Source: Ferruginibacter lapsinanis
GTDB lineage: Bacteria; Bacteroidota; Bacteroidia; Chitinophagales; Chitinophagaceae
DNA: 64,000 nt
Assembly (NCBI RefSeq): GCF_020783315.1
Contig: NZ_CP086063.1
Location: forward strand, 434,001-498,000
Reading direction: 5' to 3'
Below are positions 17,154 to 25,498 of the stretch, one piece after another (position 1 is the first letter of the stretch; each line of letters opens with the position of its first letter). Under the pieces are notes generated by a model. That model had not been told where the DNA came from, ran no database searches, and worked only from the letters and a program-made list of their open reading frames with translations. Position numbers and translations under genes: made by a program.

Positions 17154-17795
17154 ATGACTGCACAAGAGCGTAAGGAAAAAACAGAAGCTTATTTAAAAGA
17201 ACTTGATATTCCATTCAACTTTGGGCTTCCGCCAATTGAAGAAGAAAGTGAAGCTATTATTCGGACTGCTGCAGATATTGCAAAAAGAGTTTTTATTTTA
17301 GTTTACTTAGGTGTCTATGCCGAAGATGGTGATAAAGAAGAAATAATAGAATTTTTCAAATCAGAAGGACTTTGGGATTCAGTTTCTGAATACGAAAAAA
17401 AACTACTGTCGAAAAAGAAATTAACAGAGAAAGATAAAATCGATATTTCGTGGCAGTCAGAGGGAATTTATCTAATGCTTTGGGCTATAAATAAAATAGA
17501 TCATTTAGGTTTACCAATTGACCAATGTAATATTGGCGAAATGCTTGACTTATTGCCAAATGCTTTTGACTCGACTAAAGACTTTATACAAAATGCTACG
17601 GTTAGACCAACCGCAGAAATATTAGACAAATCTGACTTGATTTATAGGCTACATTGGGCCGCAAGAGAGGCTGATTCAAAAGATGAAGATATTCCAGGAA
17701 ACATTGATATTGGAATTATACAAAAGTGGCATTATGCAATAAACTGGATTACATACTATGACGAAAATTGGGACGACATTCTAACCGACACTTAA
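17154..17795 (+). CDS. Cassette 5: DUF4272 domain protein
   Basis: 213 aa, cytoplasmic. TAQERKEKTEAYLKELDIPFNFGLPPIEEESEAIIRTAADIAKRVFILVYLGVYAEDGD followed by ISWQSEGIYLMLWAINKIDHLGLP, then ATVRPTAEILDKSDLIYRLHWAAREAD is the typical DUF4272 order. Family function is unknown, though it recurs in polymorphic-toxin and accessory neighbourhoods. It starts 26 bp after GTTGGTAGCA and stops 6 bp before TGCTACCAAC, which fits the single-gene cassette pattern. Confidence 0.88.
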   Translation: MTAQERKEKTEAYLKELDIPFNFGLPPIEEESEAIIRTAADIAKRVFILVYLGVYAEDGDKEEIIEFFKSEGLWDSVSEYEKKLLSKKKLTEKDKIDISWQSEGIYLMLWAINKIDHLGLPIDQCNIGEMLDLLPNAFDSTKDFIQNATVRPTAEILDKSDLIYRLHWAAREADSKDEDIPGNIDIGIIQKWHYAINWITYYDENWDDILTDT

Positions 17796-17801
17796 AAAAA
17801 G

Positions 17802-18004
17802 TGCTACCAACATTGGGGTTTTATGCAAGTTGGGCTTGACCTTGTGACATCAGCTAATTGCAAATCCCAGCTTCAGTCCTAGCAGACGAATATCTATCAA
17901 CTTTTGTACATAACTTCATCAACATATTTTCAATTGGTAGCGGTTGTGGGCAGACGTAATACTAATTCCCAACCTGCATAAAGCCCTGCCCGTTGACCAC
18001 TCAC
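17802..18004. repeat. attC-like site 5
   Basis: Left edge TGCTACCAAC is the exact reverse complement of GTTGGTAGCA at 17128-17137. The left arm GGGGTTTTATGCAAGTTGGG pairs with the right arm CCCAACCTGCATAAAG. The right edge is GTTGACCACTCAC. The reverse complement of this last signature is not found downstream of the following amidohydrolase gene, so the next unit lacks an intact 3' site. Confidence 0.75.
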
Positions 18005-18035
18005 TAACTCAACTTTATCAACTAAAACTGCGATA

Positions 18036-19475
18036 ATGAAAAAATCTTTGCTTGCATTAGTACTCCTTCCATTCTTCGCCACGAATGTTTTTTCTCAATT
18101 AAAATTCAGCGACGAAACAAAAAAATATATTGAGTATAGCGACTCCGTTATCGCATTCAAAAATGCTTTATTGATTGATGGAACTGGCAATGCTGCCAAA
18201 TCACATCAAACAGTTATCATTGTTAATGGTAAGATCAATTGGATAGGCGATGATGTCAATGCCATTATTCCAAAAGTTGCAAATACAATTGACCTGAATG
18301 GAAAAGCCTTAATGCCCGGCTTAGTTATGCTGCATGAACACATGTATATATCAGCCCCTTCCATGGAAACCAGGCAATATTTTGTACATCAATTGCCGGC
18401 AACTTTTCCACGCCTCTATTTGGCAGCAGGCGCAACCACCATACGCACGGCCGGAAATATTGAACCCTACTCTGATATAAATCTTAAGAAAGATATTGAT
18501 GCAGGTAAAATACCCGGGCCATCAATAGAAGCAACTGCTCCTTATATGGAAGGAAACCAATCACCCATACAGCAGATGAACAGATTGGATAAGCCGGCAG
18601 ATGCTGTATCGTTTGTAAACTATTGGGCTGACCAGGGCTTTACTTCTTTCAAGGGGTATATGTTTATTGACAAACCTACTTTAAGGGCTGCCATTGAAGC
18701 AGCACACAAAAGAAAGCTAAAGGTTACTGCTCATTTGTGTGCAGTCACTTATCGGGAAGCTGCCGAAATGGGTATTGACCAATTAGAACACGGTTTTTTT
18801 GCCAGTACGGATTTTGTAACAGACAAAAAAGAGAATCAATGTCCTGCTAATGCAGATGAGGTAATTGCGAATCTCAATGTTGAGAGCGACAGCGTAAAAA
18901 ATCTGCTGCAGTTATTAGTCGATAAAAAAGTTATTATAACATCTACCCTGGCTGTGTTTGAAGGATTTACTACCACACAACCTGCGCCAACAGCAGAACT
19001 ATTAAATTATTTTTCACCAGATAGCAGAGATTTCTATTTAAAATTATTTGCACGGATAAAATCCGGCAAAGCACCCAGTGACGATGACAGAGCGTTTGTA
19101 AATAATGCAAAAATGGAAAAACTATTTTACACTATGGGAGGCTTACTTACCGTAGGCACAGACCCAACAGGAAACGGCGGCACTATTGCAGGGTTTGGTA
19201 ATTGGCGAGCCATAGAATTACTGGTAGAGTCAGATGGTTTTACTCCACTGGAAGCCATAAAAATAGCAACACTAAACGGGGCAATTGCATTAGGCTTCAA
19301 CAAAAATATAGGCACGATTGAAACAGGTAAAAACGCTGACCTGTTAATTATTGACGGAGACCCATCAAAAAACATCAGTGACATTCGTAAAGTGCAGTTT
19401 GTTTTTAAAAAAGGAGTGGGTTACAACTCAAGAAAATTGTTTGAATCTGTAAAGGGGAAAGTGGGTTTTAATTGA
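18036..19475 (+). CDS. Secreted amidohydrolase family protein
   Basis: 479 aa with a signal peptide ending ATNVFSQ. Amidohydrolase-fold metal ligands can be assigned: HEH in VMLHEHMYIS at ~100, the candidate carboxylated Lys in SFKGYM, His in VTAHLCAV, His in QLEHGFF and Asp in GTDPTGNGG. The C-terminal ATLNGAIALGFNKNIGTIETGKNADLLIIDGDP returns to the small beta domain. Related proteins include imidazolonepropionase-like and prolidase-like enzymes. The substrate is unknown. It follows attC-like site 5 by 31 bp but is larger and more housekeeping-like than the cassette genes, so it may be native sequence at the array edge. Confidence 0.88.
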   Translation: MKKSLLALVLLPFFATNVFSQLKFSDETKKYIEYSDSVIAFKNALLIDGTGNAAKSHQTVIIVNGKINWIGDDVNAIIPKVANTIDLNGKALMPGLVMLHEHMYISAPSMETRQYFVHQLPATFPRLYLAAGATTIRTAGNIEPYSDINLKKDIDAGKIPGPSIEATAPYMEGNQSPIQQMNRLDKPADAVSFVNYWADQGFTSFKGYMFIDKPTLRAAIEAAHKRKLKVTAHLCAVTYREAAEMGIDQLEHGFFASTDFVTDKKENQCPANADEVIANLNVESDSVKNLLQLLVDKKVIITSTLAVFEGFTTTQPAPTAELLNYFSPDSRDFYLKLFARIKSGKAPSDDDRAFVNNAKMEKLFYTMGGLLTVGTDPTGNGGTIAGFGNWRAIELLVESDGFTPLEAIKIATLNGAIALGFNKNIGTIETGKNADLLIIDGDPSKNISDIRKVQFVFKKGVGYNSRKLFESVKGKVGFN

Positions 19476-19498
19476 TGTAATGCACTGCTGAATCGTAT

Positions 19499-19534
19499 TG
19501 CTCCTTGGTCGGTGTCTCCGCCGACCAAGGAGCA
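19499..19534. terminator. Strong hairpin after amidohydrolase gene
   Basis: TGCTCCTTGGTCGG and CCGACCAAGGAGCA form a perfect 14-bp stem around an 8-nt loop. It lies 23 bp after the amidohydrolase stop and is followed by a T-rich stretch a few bases on, so it may terminate transcription. It occupies the place where the left arm of the sixth attC-like site would be expected. Confidence 0.6.
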
Positions 19535-19570
19535 TAATTCCATTTGTTTTTTTGTTATTATCTTCATCTT

Positions 19571-19650
19571 CATATTTTCACCGCAGCAATGGTTCCGGGC
19601 TGAACACTAAATAAATACCAGCACAGCAGCAAGTTCTGTCCGTTGGGAAA
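19571..19650. repeat. Degenerate right half of an attC-like site (site 6)
   Basis: TATTTTCACCGCAGCAATGG, then CAGCAAGTTCTGTCC and GTTGGGAAAT resemble the right half of sites 1, 2 and 5 (TATTTTCAATCAGCAGCGG, then CCCTGCCC and GTTG). No left arm is recognisable. It ends 19 bp before the DUF389 gene, which therefore sits like a cassette gene. I infer decay or partial replacement. The call is tentative. Confidence 0.4.
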
Positions 19651-19668
19651 TTAAATATATAAAGAGAT

Positions 19669-20976
19669 ATGAGTACACTTTTAAATACCCTTTTTAACCT
19701 CCACAACGGCGAGGATGATAAACAAAAAACATTAGAAAGTGTAAAAAGTAATATTACATTTACTGGTGCTAATCTTTGGATTTTGGCTTGTGCTATTTTA
19801 GTGGCGTCTGTTGGACTAAATGTTAACTCAACTGCCGTTATTATTGGCGCAATGCTTATCTCTCCTTTAATGGGACCAATTGTGGCATCTGGTTTTGCTT
19901 TAGGCATGTATGATTTTGACCTTTTAAAAAGATCATTAAGAAACTTGTTTATTGCTACGCTTGCAGGATTGCTTGTTTCCTCTATATATTTTTTTATCAG
20001 TCCTTTCAAAGAAGTTCAGTCGGAAATATTAGCAAGAACTTCTCCAAATATTTATGACATTCTTATTGCATTCTTTGGCGGGCTTGTTGGGGTTATTGCA
20101 GTTACAAGAGTAGAAAAAGGAAATCCAATTCCAGGTGTAGCTATTGCTACTGCCTTAATGCCGCCACTTTGTACAGCAGGTTATGGATTGGCAACAGGTA
20201 ATTTCAAATTTTTTTTTGGTGCTATTTTTCTTTACGGCATCAATTGTGTTTTTATCTGCATTGCCACATATAGTATTGTAAAATTCTTAAAATATCCTGC
20301 CAAAGAAGAAGTAGACAAAAAGCATCAAAAGCAGGTAAGATACGGTATTAGCTTTGTTGTGATCCTCATGCTGTTGCCAAGTATTTATTTTGCATACAAG
20401 CTATTTGTAGAACAACAATACCAGCAATCTGTAAATAATTTTATTGAGCGGGAATTTATCGACAAAGGCAATACTATTGTTTACAAAAAAACAAATTACA
20501 ACAGCAGGCCAAAAACAATTGAATTAGCATTTTTATCAAAGCGGTTTACTAAAGAAGAAATTGACAGTTTAAATACCAAGTTATATGCCATGAGCATTCC
20601 TACAACAAAACTCCTAATAAGGCAAGACAGTGCCGACAGAATCCAATTGTTAAGAAATAATATTTTAAATGAAATCAAAAACAAGGATATAATTGTTGAT
20701 GAAAAAGACAAAAAGATTCAAGCGTTAGAAAACGAGATTACCAAAAACACATTTGACGGCAAACAGATATTACAGGAAACGAAAATAATTTTCCCCACCA
20801 TTCAATCACTATCCATTTCAAATAATACATTCTATTATAGTAACGACAGCACGAACAATTCTACTATATTTATTTATCAGGCACAGAACGAACTTACCAA
20901 TGATGATAAAACAAAGTTTGAGAATTGGTTAAAAAAACGCTTATCATTGGAGAAAATAGAACTGATTAAAAAATAA
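19669..20976 (+). CDS. DUF389 (TIGR00341-type) membrane protein
   Basis: 435 aa. Residues ~35-210 hold about six membrane segments with the DUF389 pattern NLWILACAILVASVGLNVNSTAVIIGAMLISPLMGPIVASGFALGMYD, RTSPNIYDILIAFFGGLVGVIAVTR and GVAIATALMPPLCTAGYGLATGNF. One further helix at ~225-245 is followed by a long polar C-terminal region (~190 aa) with coiled-coil potential. Function unknown. It is 3 bp upstream of an antiporter gene, implying one transcript and perhaps a shared ion or pH role. Confidence 0.9.
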   Translation: MSTLLNTLFNLHNGEDDKQKTLESVKSNITFTGANLWILACAILVASVGLNVNSTAVIIGAMLISPLMGPIVASGFALGMYDFDLLKRSLRNLFIATLAGLLVSSIYFFISPFKEVQSEILARTSPNIYDILIAFFGGLVGVIAVTRVEKGNPIPGVAIATALMPPLCTAGYGLATGNFKFFFGAIFLYGINCVFICIATYSIVKFLKYPAKEEVDKKHQKQVRYGISFVVILMLLPSIYFAYKLFVEQQYQQSVNNFIEREFIDKGNTIVYKKTNYNSRPKTIELAFLSKRFTKEEIDSLNTKLYAMSIPTTKLLIRQDSADRIQLLRNNILNEIKNKDIIVDEKDKKIQALENEITKNTFDGKQILQETKIIFPTIQSLSISNNTFYYSNDSTNNSTIFIYQAQNELTNDDKTKFENWLKKRLSLEKIELIKK

Positions 20977-20979
20977 ATT

Positions 20980-22212
20980 GTGAGTATACACATTATCTTA
21001 ACCATACTTATAGGCATTTCAGCAGCATTTGCATACATCAATTACAAGTACCTTAAAATGCCCTTTGTAATAGGACTCTTTTTTCTTTCCACTATTATTT
21101 CTATGCTCGTTTTTATAAGTAAGTTTTGGTTTGTTCAACCTTTTACTGATTTAAAAGCGATCGTTCAACAGACTGATATTAGCAAGTTCATTCTTGAAAT
21201 AATGTTGGGATTTTTACTTTTTGCAGGTTCATTACATACCGATTGGAGCAATGTAAAAAAGCATCTTAAACAAATCGCCTTATTTGCAATCGGAGGTGTT
21301 ATTCTTTCCACGATTATTATTGCCGCATTTGTGTATGGTATTTGTAATTTATTGCATATTGAAATTGACTTTATTTATTGTTTATTATTTGGAGCTTTAA
21401 TTTCACCAACCGACCCTATTGCAGTTTTAGGAATATTGACAAAAGCAAATGTTCCTAAAAAAATCGAATCGATAATAGTAGGTGAATCTTTATTTAATGA
21501 CGGTATTGGCGTAGTAATTTTTATTGCGCTACTTGAGACACTTCATTCAGGAAGTTCAGCAATAAATTATTCTCATTTTGGTTTACTTTTTTTACAAGAG
21601 GCTGTGGGAGGAATTATTTTTGGGCTTGTATTTGGCTTTGCACTTCATAAACTTTTAAAATCTATTGACCATTATGAAACAGAAGTTCTGCTAACAATTG
21701 CTTTTGTAATGGTAGGATACAACCTTTGTTTGTTTTTACATCTTTCGGGAGCATTGGCTATGGTAGTTATGGGGCTATTAGTTGGCAACTATAAACAAGA
21801 TAGAGCAATGAGTGACCAGACACAAGAATACGTTCATAAGTTTTGGGAACTTATAGACGTTATATTAAATGCAGTTTTGTTTATTATTATTGCTTTGGTT
21901 TTAATTGTCATAGATTTTAAAATGAACTATTTCCTTTTGGGCTTAGTATCTGTTTTCGTTGTAATGCTTTCACGAATTATTGTTGTTTATCTGCCAAAAT
22001 TTTTACTTCCTAAGACAATTGACCTGAATAAAAGGGAATCTAAGATCATTGTATGGGGTGGTCTTCGTGGAGGACTTTCCATTGCACTAGTTTTATCATT
22101 ACCAGACAGTGAGGCGAAAAATATTTTATTAATATCAACATACATTTGTGTCTTGTTCAGTATTTTAGTTCAGGGCTTGACCATTGGAAAATTGGCAAAG
22201 CATTTAGGTTGA
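20980..22212 (+). CDS. CPA1/NhaP-type sodium(cation):proton antiporter
   Basis: 410 aa with ~12 predicted membrane segments. Signature elements of the CPA1 exchangers: FGALISPTDPIAVLGIL with the TDP-containing discontinuous helix, GESLFNDGIGVVIFIAL (the ND pair of the ion-binding site) and WGGLRGGLSIALVLSLP. The start is GTG at 20980, three bases after the DUF389 stop, so translation is likely coupled. There is no cytoplasmic C-terminal domain. The ion (Na+ or K+) is not readable from sequence. Confidence 0.92.
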   Translation: MSIHIILTILIGISAAFAYINYKYLKMPFVIGLFFLSTIISMLVFISKFWFVQPFTDLKAIVQQTDISKFILEIMLGFLLFAGSLHTDWSNVKKHLKQIALFAIGGVILSTIIIAAFVYGICNLLHIEIDFIYCLLFGALISPTDPIAVLGILTKANVPKKIESIIVGESLFNDGIGVVIFIALLETLHSGSSAINYSHFGLLFLQEAVGGIIFGLVFGFALHKLLKSIDHYETEVLLTIAFVMVGYNLCLFLHLSGALAMVVMGLLVGNYKQDRAMSDQTQEYVHKFWELIDVILNAVLFIIIALVLIVIDFKMNYFLLGLVSVFVVMLSRIIVVYLPKFLLPKTIDLNKRESKIIVWGGLRGGLSIALVLSLPDSEAKNILLISTYICVLFSILVQGLTIGKLAKHLG

Positions 22213-22331
22213 TGAATATACATGCTTACAAAGTCTTTCCGTTCCTCATAATCAGTTATCTTTTATACCAATATCCTTTTTTTATCAGTAATTTTATCGC
22301 TTCAAGCCATAACTGAAAACCTTTACTCATA

Positions 22332-23099
22332 ATGCTGAAAGAAATCATTATAGCCATACAATCTTATTTACAGGCTCACCGGTTTATTGTAAAACACCGA
22401 TTGTGGAAATGGATATTAATACCCGGACTGATCTATTCTATCATGTTTTGCGTGGGCATCTATCTGTTCTGGCATAGCAGCGGGCAGGCAATAGATTATA
22501 TGCTGTCGGCATCGGGTGCAAAAAAATGGATGGTTGCCATGGAAGAAAGCTGGCTTAAATTTTTATTCATCTTTGGCCAGATCGTTTTACAGATCGTATT
22601 AATGTTATTGTATTTCTCTCTGTTCAAATATTTATTCCTCATTATCGGCTCTCCGCTTTTTGCTTATTTAAGTGAAAAAACAGAAGCTATCATCGAAGGA
22701 AAAGATTTTCCTTTCAGTTTTAGTCAGCTGTTAAAAGATATTCTACGAGGCATCAGGCTGGCAATGAGAAATGCACTTTGGCAAACGGTCTATACGGTAT
22801 CTATTCTTATACTTTCTTTTATTCCCTTGCTAGGATGGTTTACTCCGCTGATCGCTATTTTAATAGAATGTTATTACCTCGGTTTTTCAATGCTGGATTA
22901 CAGCTGCGAAAGAAATAAGCTAACCACTTCTCAAAGCATTGCATTCATCGGGCAACACAAAGGGTTGGCTATTGGCAACGGCATTGTATTTTACCTGATG
23001 CACCTGGTGGCAATAGTTGGTTGGATATTAGCCCCCAGCTATGCTGTGATTGCGGCTACACTTAGTTTATACAATGCAGAAAAAAAATCAATTTCATGA
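22332..23099 (+). CDS. EI24 domain-containing membrane protein
   Basis: 255 aa, four to six membrane helices. The EI24/CysZ-like pattern is visible in FLIIGSPLFAYLSEKTEAIIEGKDFPFSFSQLLKDILRGIRLAMRNALWQ and ILIECYYLGFSMLDYSCERNKLTTSQSIAFIGQHKGLAIGNGIVFYLMHLVAIVGWILAPSYAVIAATL. The family is linked to sulfate uptake in CysZ, but here the substrate is unknown. Its TGA overlaps the ATG of the next gene (ATGA, 4 bp), so the two are translationally coupled. Confidence 0.87.
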   Translation: MLKEIIIAIQSYLQAHRFIVKHRLWKWILIPGLIYSIMFCVGIYLFWHSSGQAIDYMLSASGAKKWMVAMEESWLKFLFIFGQIVLQIVLMLLYFSLFKYLFLIIGSPLFAYLSEKTEAIIEGKDFPFSFSQLLKDILRGIRLAMRNALWQTVYTVSILILSFIPLLGWFTPLIAILIECYYLGFSMLDYSCERNKLTTSQSIAFIGQHKGLAIGNGIVFYLMHLVAIVGWILAPSYAVIAATLSLYNAEKKSIS

Positions 23100-23797
23100 G
23101 ACCTACCGTATACTTAGTTCCTTGTGTTTTGGATGAATCGGCCACTCAAACTATTCCTTTATATATCATTGATGCGGTAAAAGATTGCAAAGTGATTTTT
23201 GCAGAAAATGAAAGAACGGCAAGACGATTTTTAAAAAGTATCTGTAAGGAAATTGTTATAGACGATTATGAATGGTTCACTATTCATAAAGCAGAGGAAG
23301 AACAGATCAATCATTTTAAACAAAAGATAAAAGAAGAGAAAAATATTGCGATCATCAGCGAAGCCGGTTGTCCGGGTGTTGCTGATCCGGGGCAGATATT
23401 GGTGGAAGTAGCACACCAGCAAAATGCCATTGTAAAACCATTGGTAGGACCAAGTTCTATCTTGCTGGCCCTGATGGCAAGCGGCATGAACGGGCAGCAA
23501 TTTAATTTTGTTGGTTATCTGCCTATAGATAACCACGAAAGAATAAAAGCACTGAAGGAATTGGAAATATATTCTGAGAAAAAGAAGAGTACACAGATCT
23601 TTATTGAAACACCTTATCGCAACAACCAGTTACTGGAAACTATTTTTAAAACCTGCAAGCCCTCCACTAAGATCTGTATTGCTGCTGAGCTGACAGGTAC
23701 GAACGAATTTGTACAAACAAAAACCATCAGCGATTGGAGAAAAGAAAAAACCGACTTTCATAAAAAGCCGGTCATATTTTTATTGTATGCTGGTTAA
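23096..23797 (+). CDS. RsmI-like SAM-dependent methyltransferase
   Basis: 233 aa, tetrapyrrole-methylase fold as in RsmI, which 2'-O-methylates C1402 of 16S rRNA. Motifs: YIIDAVKDCKVIFAENERTARRFLK, NIAIISEAGCPGVADPG (SAM-loop motif), KPLVGPSSILLALMASGMNGQQFNFVGYLP and IFIETPYRN. It is shorter than canonical RsmI (~280 aa) and lacks its C-terminal extension, so it belongs to the shorter Bacteroidota branch. Whether the target is the same is uncertain. ATG overlaps the stop of the EI24 gene. Confidence 0.88.
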   Translation: MRPTVYLVPCVLDESATQTIPLYIIDAVKDCKVIFAENERTARRFLKSICKEIVIDDYEWFTIHKAEEEQINHFKQKIKEEKNIAIISEAGCPGVADPGQILVEVAHQQNAIVKPLVGPSSILLALMASGMNGQQFNFVGYLPIDNHERIKALKELEIYSEKKKSTQIFIETPYRNNQLLETIFKTCKPSTKICIAAELTGTNEFVQTKTISDWRKEKTDFHKKPVIFLLYAG

Positions 23798-23802
23798 TCT
23801 TT

Positions 23803-24234
23803 TTAGCGATCAATATCTTTCATCAAAATTATTTTATCTACAACGTATACGCTATATCCTCTCCACGGAATAGTGCCTTTATACTCCTTATAATGCAGGT
23901 CGAAATATTTGCCGCTGTTATTCATCAATAAATTGGCAATGCTGTCATTGGTCACAGAAAATTCAAACTCGTACGATTGTACTGTACCGGCTGCTTTTGA
24001 ACGAAAACCGGATTGGATCAATTTTCCTTCATAGGTTTTAAAGATATTTCCTTTCTTCACCACATAGTTTAGTTCACCCGACTTCACTCCTTCTCCAAAT
24101 ACATAAAAATATTTCCACCAGAAAAACAATGCGCCTATCATAAATGCGATAAAAACTACCCAGCGCAAAAATCTTTTAAAAGCACCTGCTCTTTTGGGTG
24201 CAATCGGTTGTGTTATCTGTTGTATCTCAGCCAT
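23803..24234 (-). CDS. Conserved hypothetical protein with one membrane helix
   Basis: 143 aa. A hydrophobic segment at ~22-45 (WVVFIAFMIGALFFWWKYFYVFGEG) anchors the protein. The rest (VKSGELNYVVKKGNIFKTYEGKLIQSG onward) looks like a small beta domain that would face the periplasm. The high conservation expected from such an ordered sequence suggests a core Bacteroidota gene, but I do not know its function. It converges with the RsmI-like gene (5 bp apart). Confidence 0.75.
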   Translation of the reverse strand: MAEIQQITQPIAPKRAGAFKRFLRWVVFIAFMIGALFFWWKYFYVFGEGVKSGELNYVVKKGNIFKTYEGKLIQSGFRSKAAGTVQSYEFEFSVTNDSIANLLMNNSGKYFDLHYKEYKGTIPWRGYSVYVVDKIILMKDIDR

Positions 24235-24355
24235 GGTATTTTTTATTGCAAGGTAAATATATTATTTGTTAAACTTATATATAGAATTGCCGTTTATCAA
24301 TGTATAAAATATATACCTAATAAAGTGGTAAATTGCATCTCACAAAATACTGAAT

Positions 24356-25498
24356 ATGAATATTGCGATTGTTTGTTACCCTACATTTGGCGGTAGTGGT
24401 GTATTGGCTACAGAATTAGGAAAAGCGCTGGCAGATAAAGGACACAGCATACATTTTATTACCTACCAACAACCGGTAAGATTGAGCGGTTTTCATGCTA
24501 ATATTTTTTACCACGAGGTAAGAGTACCCACTTATCCGTTATTTGATTTTCCTCCTTATGAAACGGCTTTGTCCAGCATGATGGTAGATGTGATCAACAA
24601 TCACAACATTGAATTATTGCATGTACATTATGCCATCCCTCATGCATCGGCAGCCTATATGGCAAAACAGATCTTAAAGAAAGAAGGCAAGAATATTCCG
24701 GTGATCACTACACTGCATGGCACTGATATTACGTTGGTGGGCAGAGATAAAACCTATAGCCCTGTTGTTACATTTTCGATGAATGAAAGTGACGCATTGA
24801 CGGCAGTATCGGATAACTTAAGAGATGAGACCTATAAGAATTTTGTGATCGAAAAAAATATTGAGGTCATTCACAATTTTGTAGACGTAGATCGTTTTCA
24901 CAGAAAACCGGTAGATGCTTTTAAAAAATTAATTTCTCCTAATGGCGAAAAAATAATTGTACACGCCAGTAATTTCAGAAAAGTAAAACGGGTAGATGAT
25001 GTTGTAAAAGCATTTATGCTGATCAACAAACAATTGCCTTCTAAATTATTATTATTGGGTGATGGCCCCGAAAGGCCATATGTAGAAAGCATTTGCAGAG
25101 ATTGCGTATCGGCAGAAAATATTAAATTTTTAGGTAAGCAGGAACAAATGGAAGATATCTTGCCAATTGCAGATCTGTTTTTATTGACCAGTGAATACGA
25201 AAGTTTCGGGCTGGCTGCATTAGAAGCAATGGCAGCAGAAGTACCGGTGATATCAACCAATGCCGGTGGTTTACCCGAAATAATTATTAATGGTTACAGT
25301 GGTTATATGAGTAACGTGGGTGATATCGAAGATATGAGCAAAAATGCGCTGCTTATTTTTAAAGATGAAGCTACTACTAATCAGTTTAAAGCAAATGCAT
25401 TGGCGCAAGCTAAGAAATTTGATATTGTAAATATTGTGCCGCAGTATGAGCAACTGTATGAAAGAGTGCTTGCGGAAAGTATGCTACCTTCTTCTTAA
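24356..25498 (+). CDS. bshA: N-acetyl-alpha-D-glucosaminyl L-malate synthase BshA
   Basis: The first enzyme of bacillithiol synthesis, joining UDP-GlcNAc and L-malate in the cytoplasm. 380 aa, GT4 glycosyltransferase. MNIAIVCYPTFGGSGVLATELGKALADKGHSIHFITYQQPVRL is the BshA N-terminus. LHVHYAIPHASAAYMAKQIL, TTLHGTDITLVGRD, HNFVDVDRF and the GT4 motif ESFGLAALEAMAAEVPVISTNAGGLPEII follow. bshB and bshC are not in the window. Its 3' end overlaps the convergent EnvC-like gene by 15 bp. Confidence 0.95.
   Translation: MNIAIVCYPTFGGSGVLATELGKALADKGHSIHFITYQQPVRLSGFHANIFYHEVRVPTYPLFDFPPYETALSSMMVDVINNHNIELLHVHYAIPHASAAYMAKQILKKEGKNIPVITTLHGTDITLVGRDKTYSPVVTFSMNESDALTAVSDNLRDETYKNFVIEKNIEVIHNFVDVDRFHRKPVDAFKKLISPNGEKIIVHASNFRKVKRVDDVVKAFMLINKQLPSKLLLLGDGPERPYVESICRDCVSAENIKFLGKQEQMEDILPIADLFLLTSEYESFGLAALEAMAAEVPVISTNAGGLPEIIINGYSGYMSNVGDIEDMSKNALLIFKDEATTNQFKANALAQAKKFDIVNIVPQYEQLYERVLAESMLPSS

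Larger units (their letters stand above)
13644..19650 (+). mobile_element. Integron-like gene-cassette array (attC-like sites, no integrase in window)
   Basis: Single genes, all on the plus strand, alternate with ~200-bp imperfect palindromes. Each gene starts 17-44 bp after a GTT and stops 0-21 bp before the next palindrome. Each of the first five units carries matching inverted signatures at its two edges: GTTAGCAGC with GCCGCTAAC (one mismatch), GTTGTACGCC with GGCGTACAAC, GTTATGGGC with GCCCATAAC, GTTGTGTGCT with GGCACACAAC (one mismatch) and GTTGGTAGCA with TGCTACCAAC. In integrons a cassette's own 5' edge pairs with its own attC in exactly this way. Differences: long sites, non-canonical core, no IntI. 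The last unit has no intact 3' site. Confidence 0.75.

Noticed and set aside
19669..22212. DUF389 and antiporter genes as an additional two-gene cassette
   Set aside because: Only a decayed right half-site precedes them and no partner signature follows, so cassette status cannot be supported.
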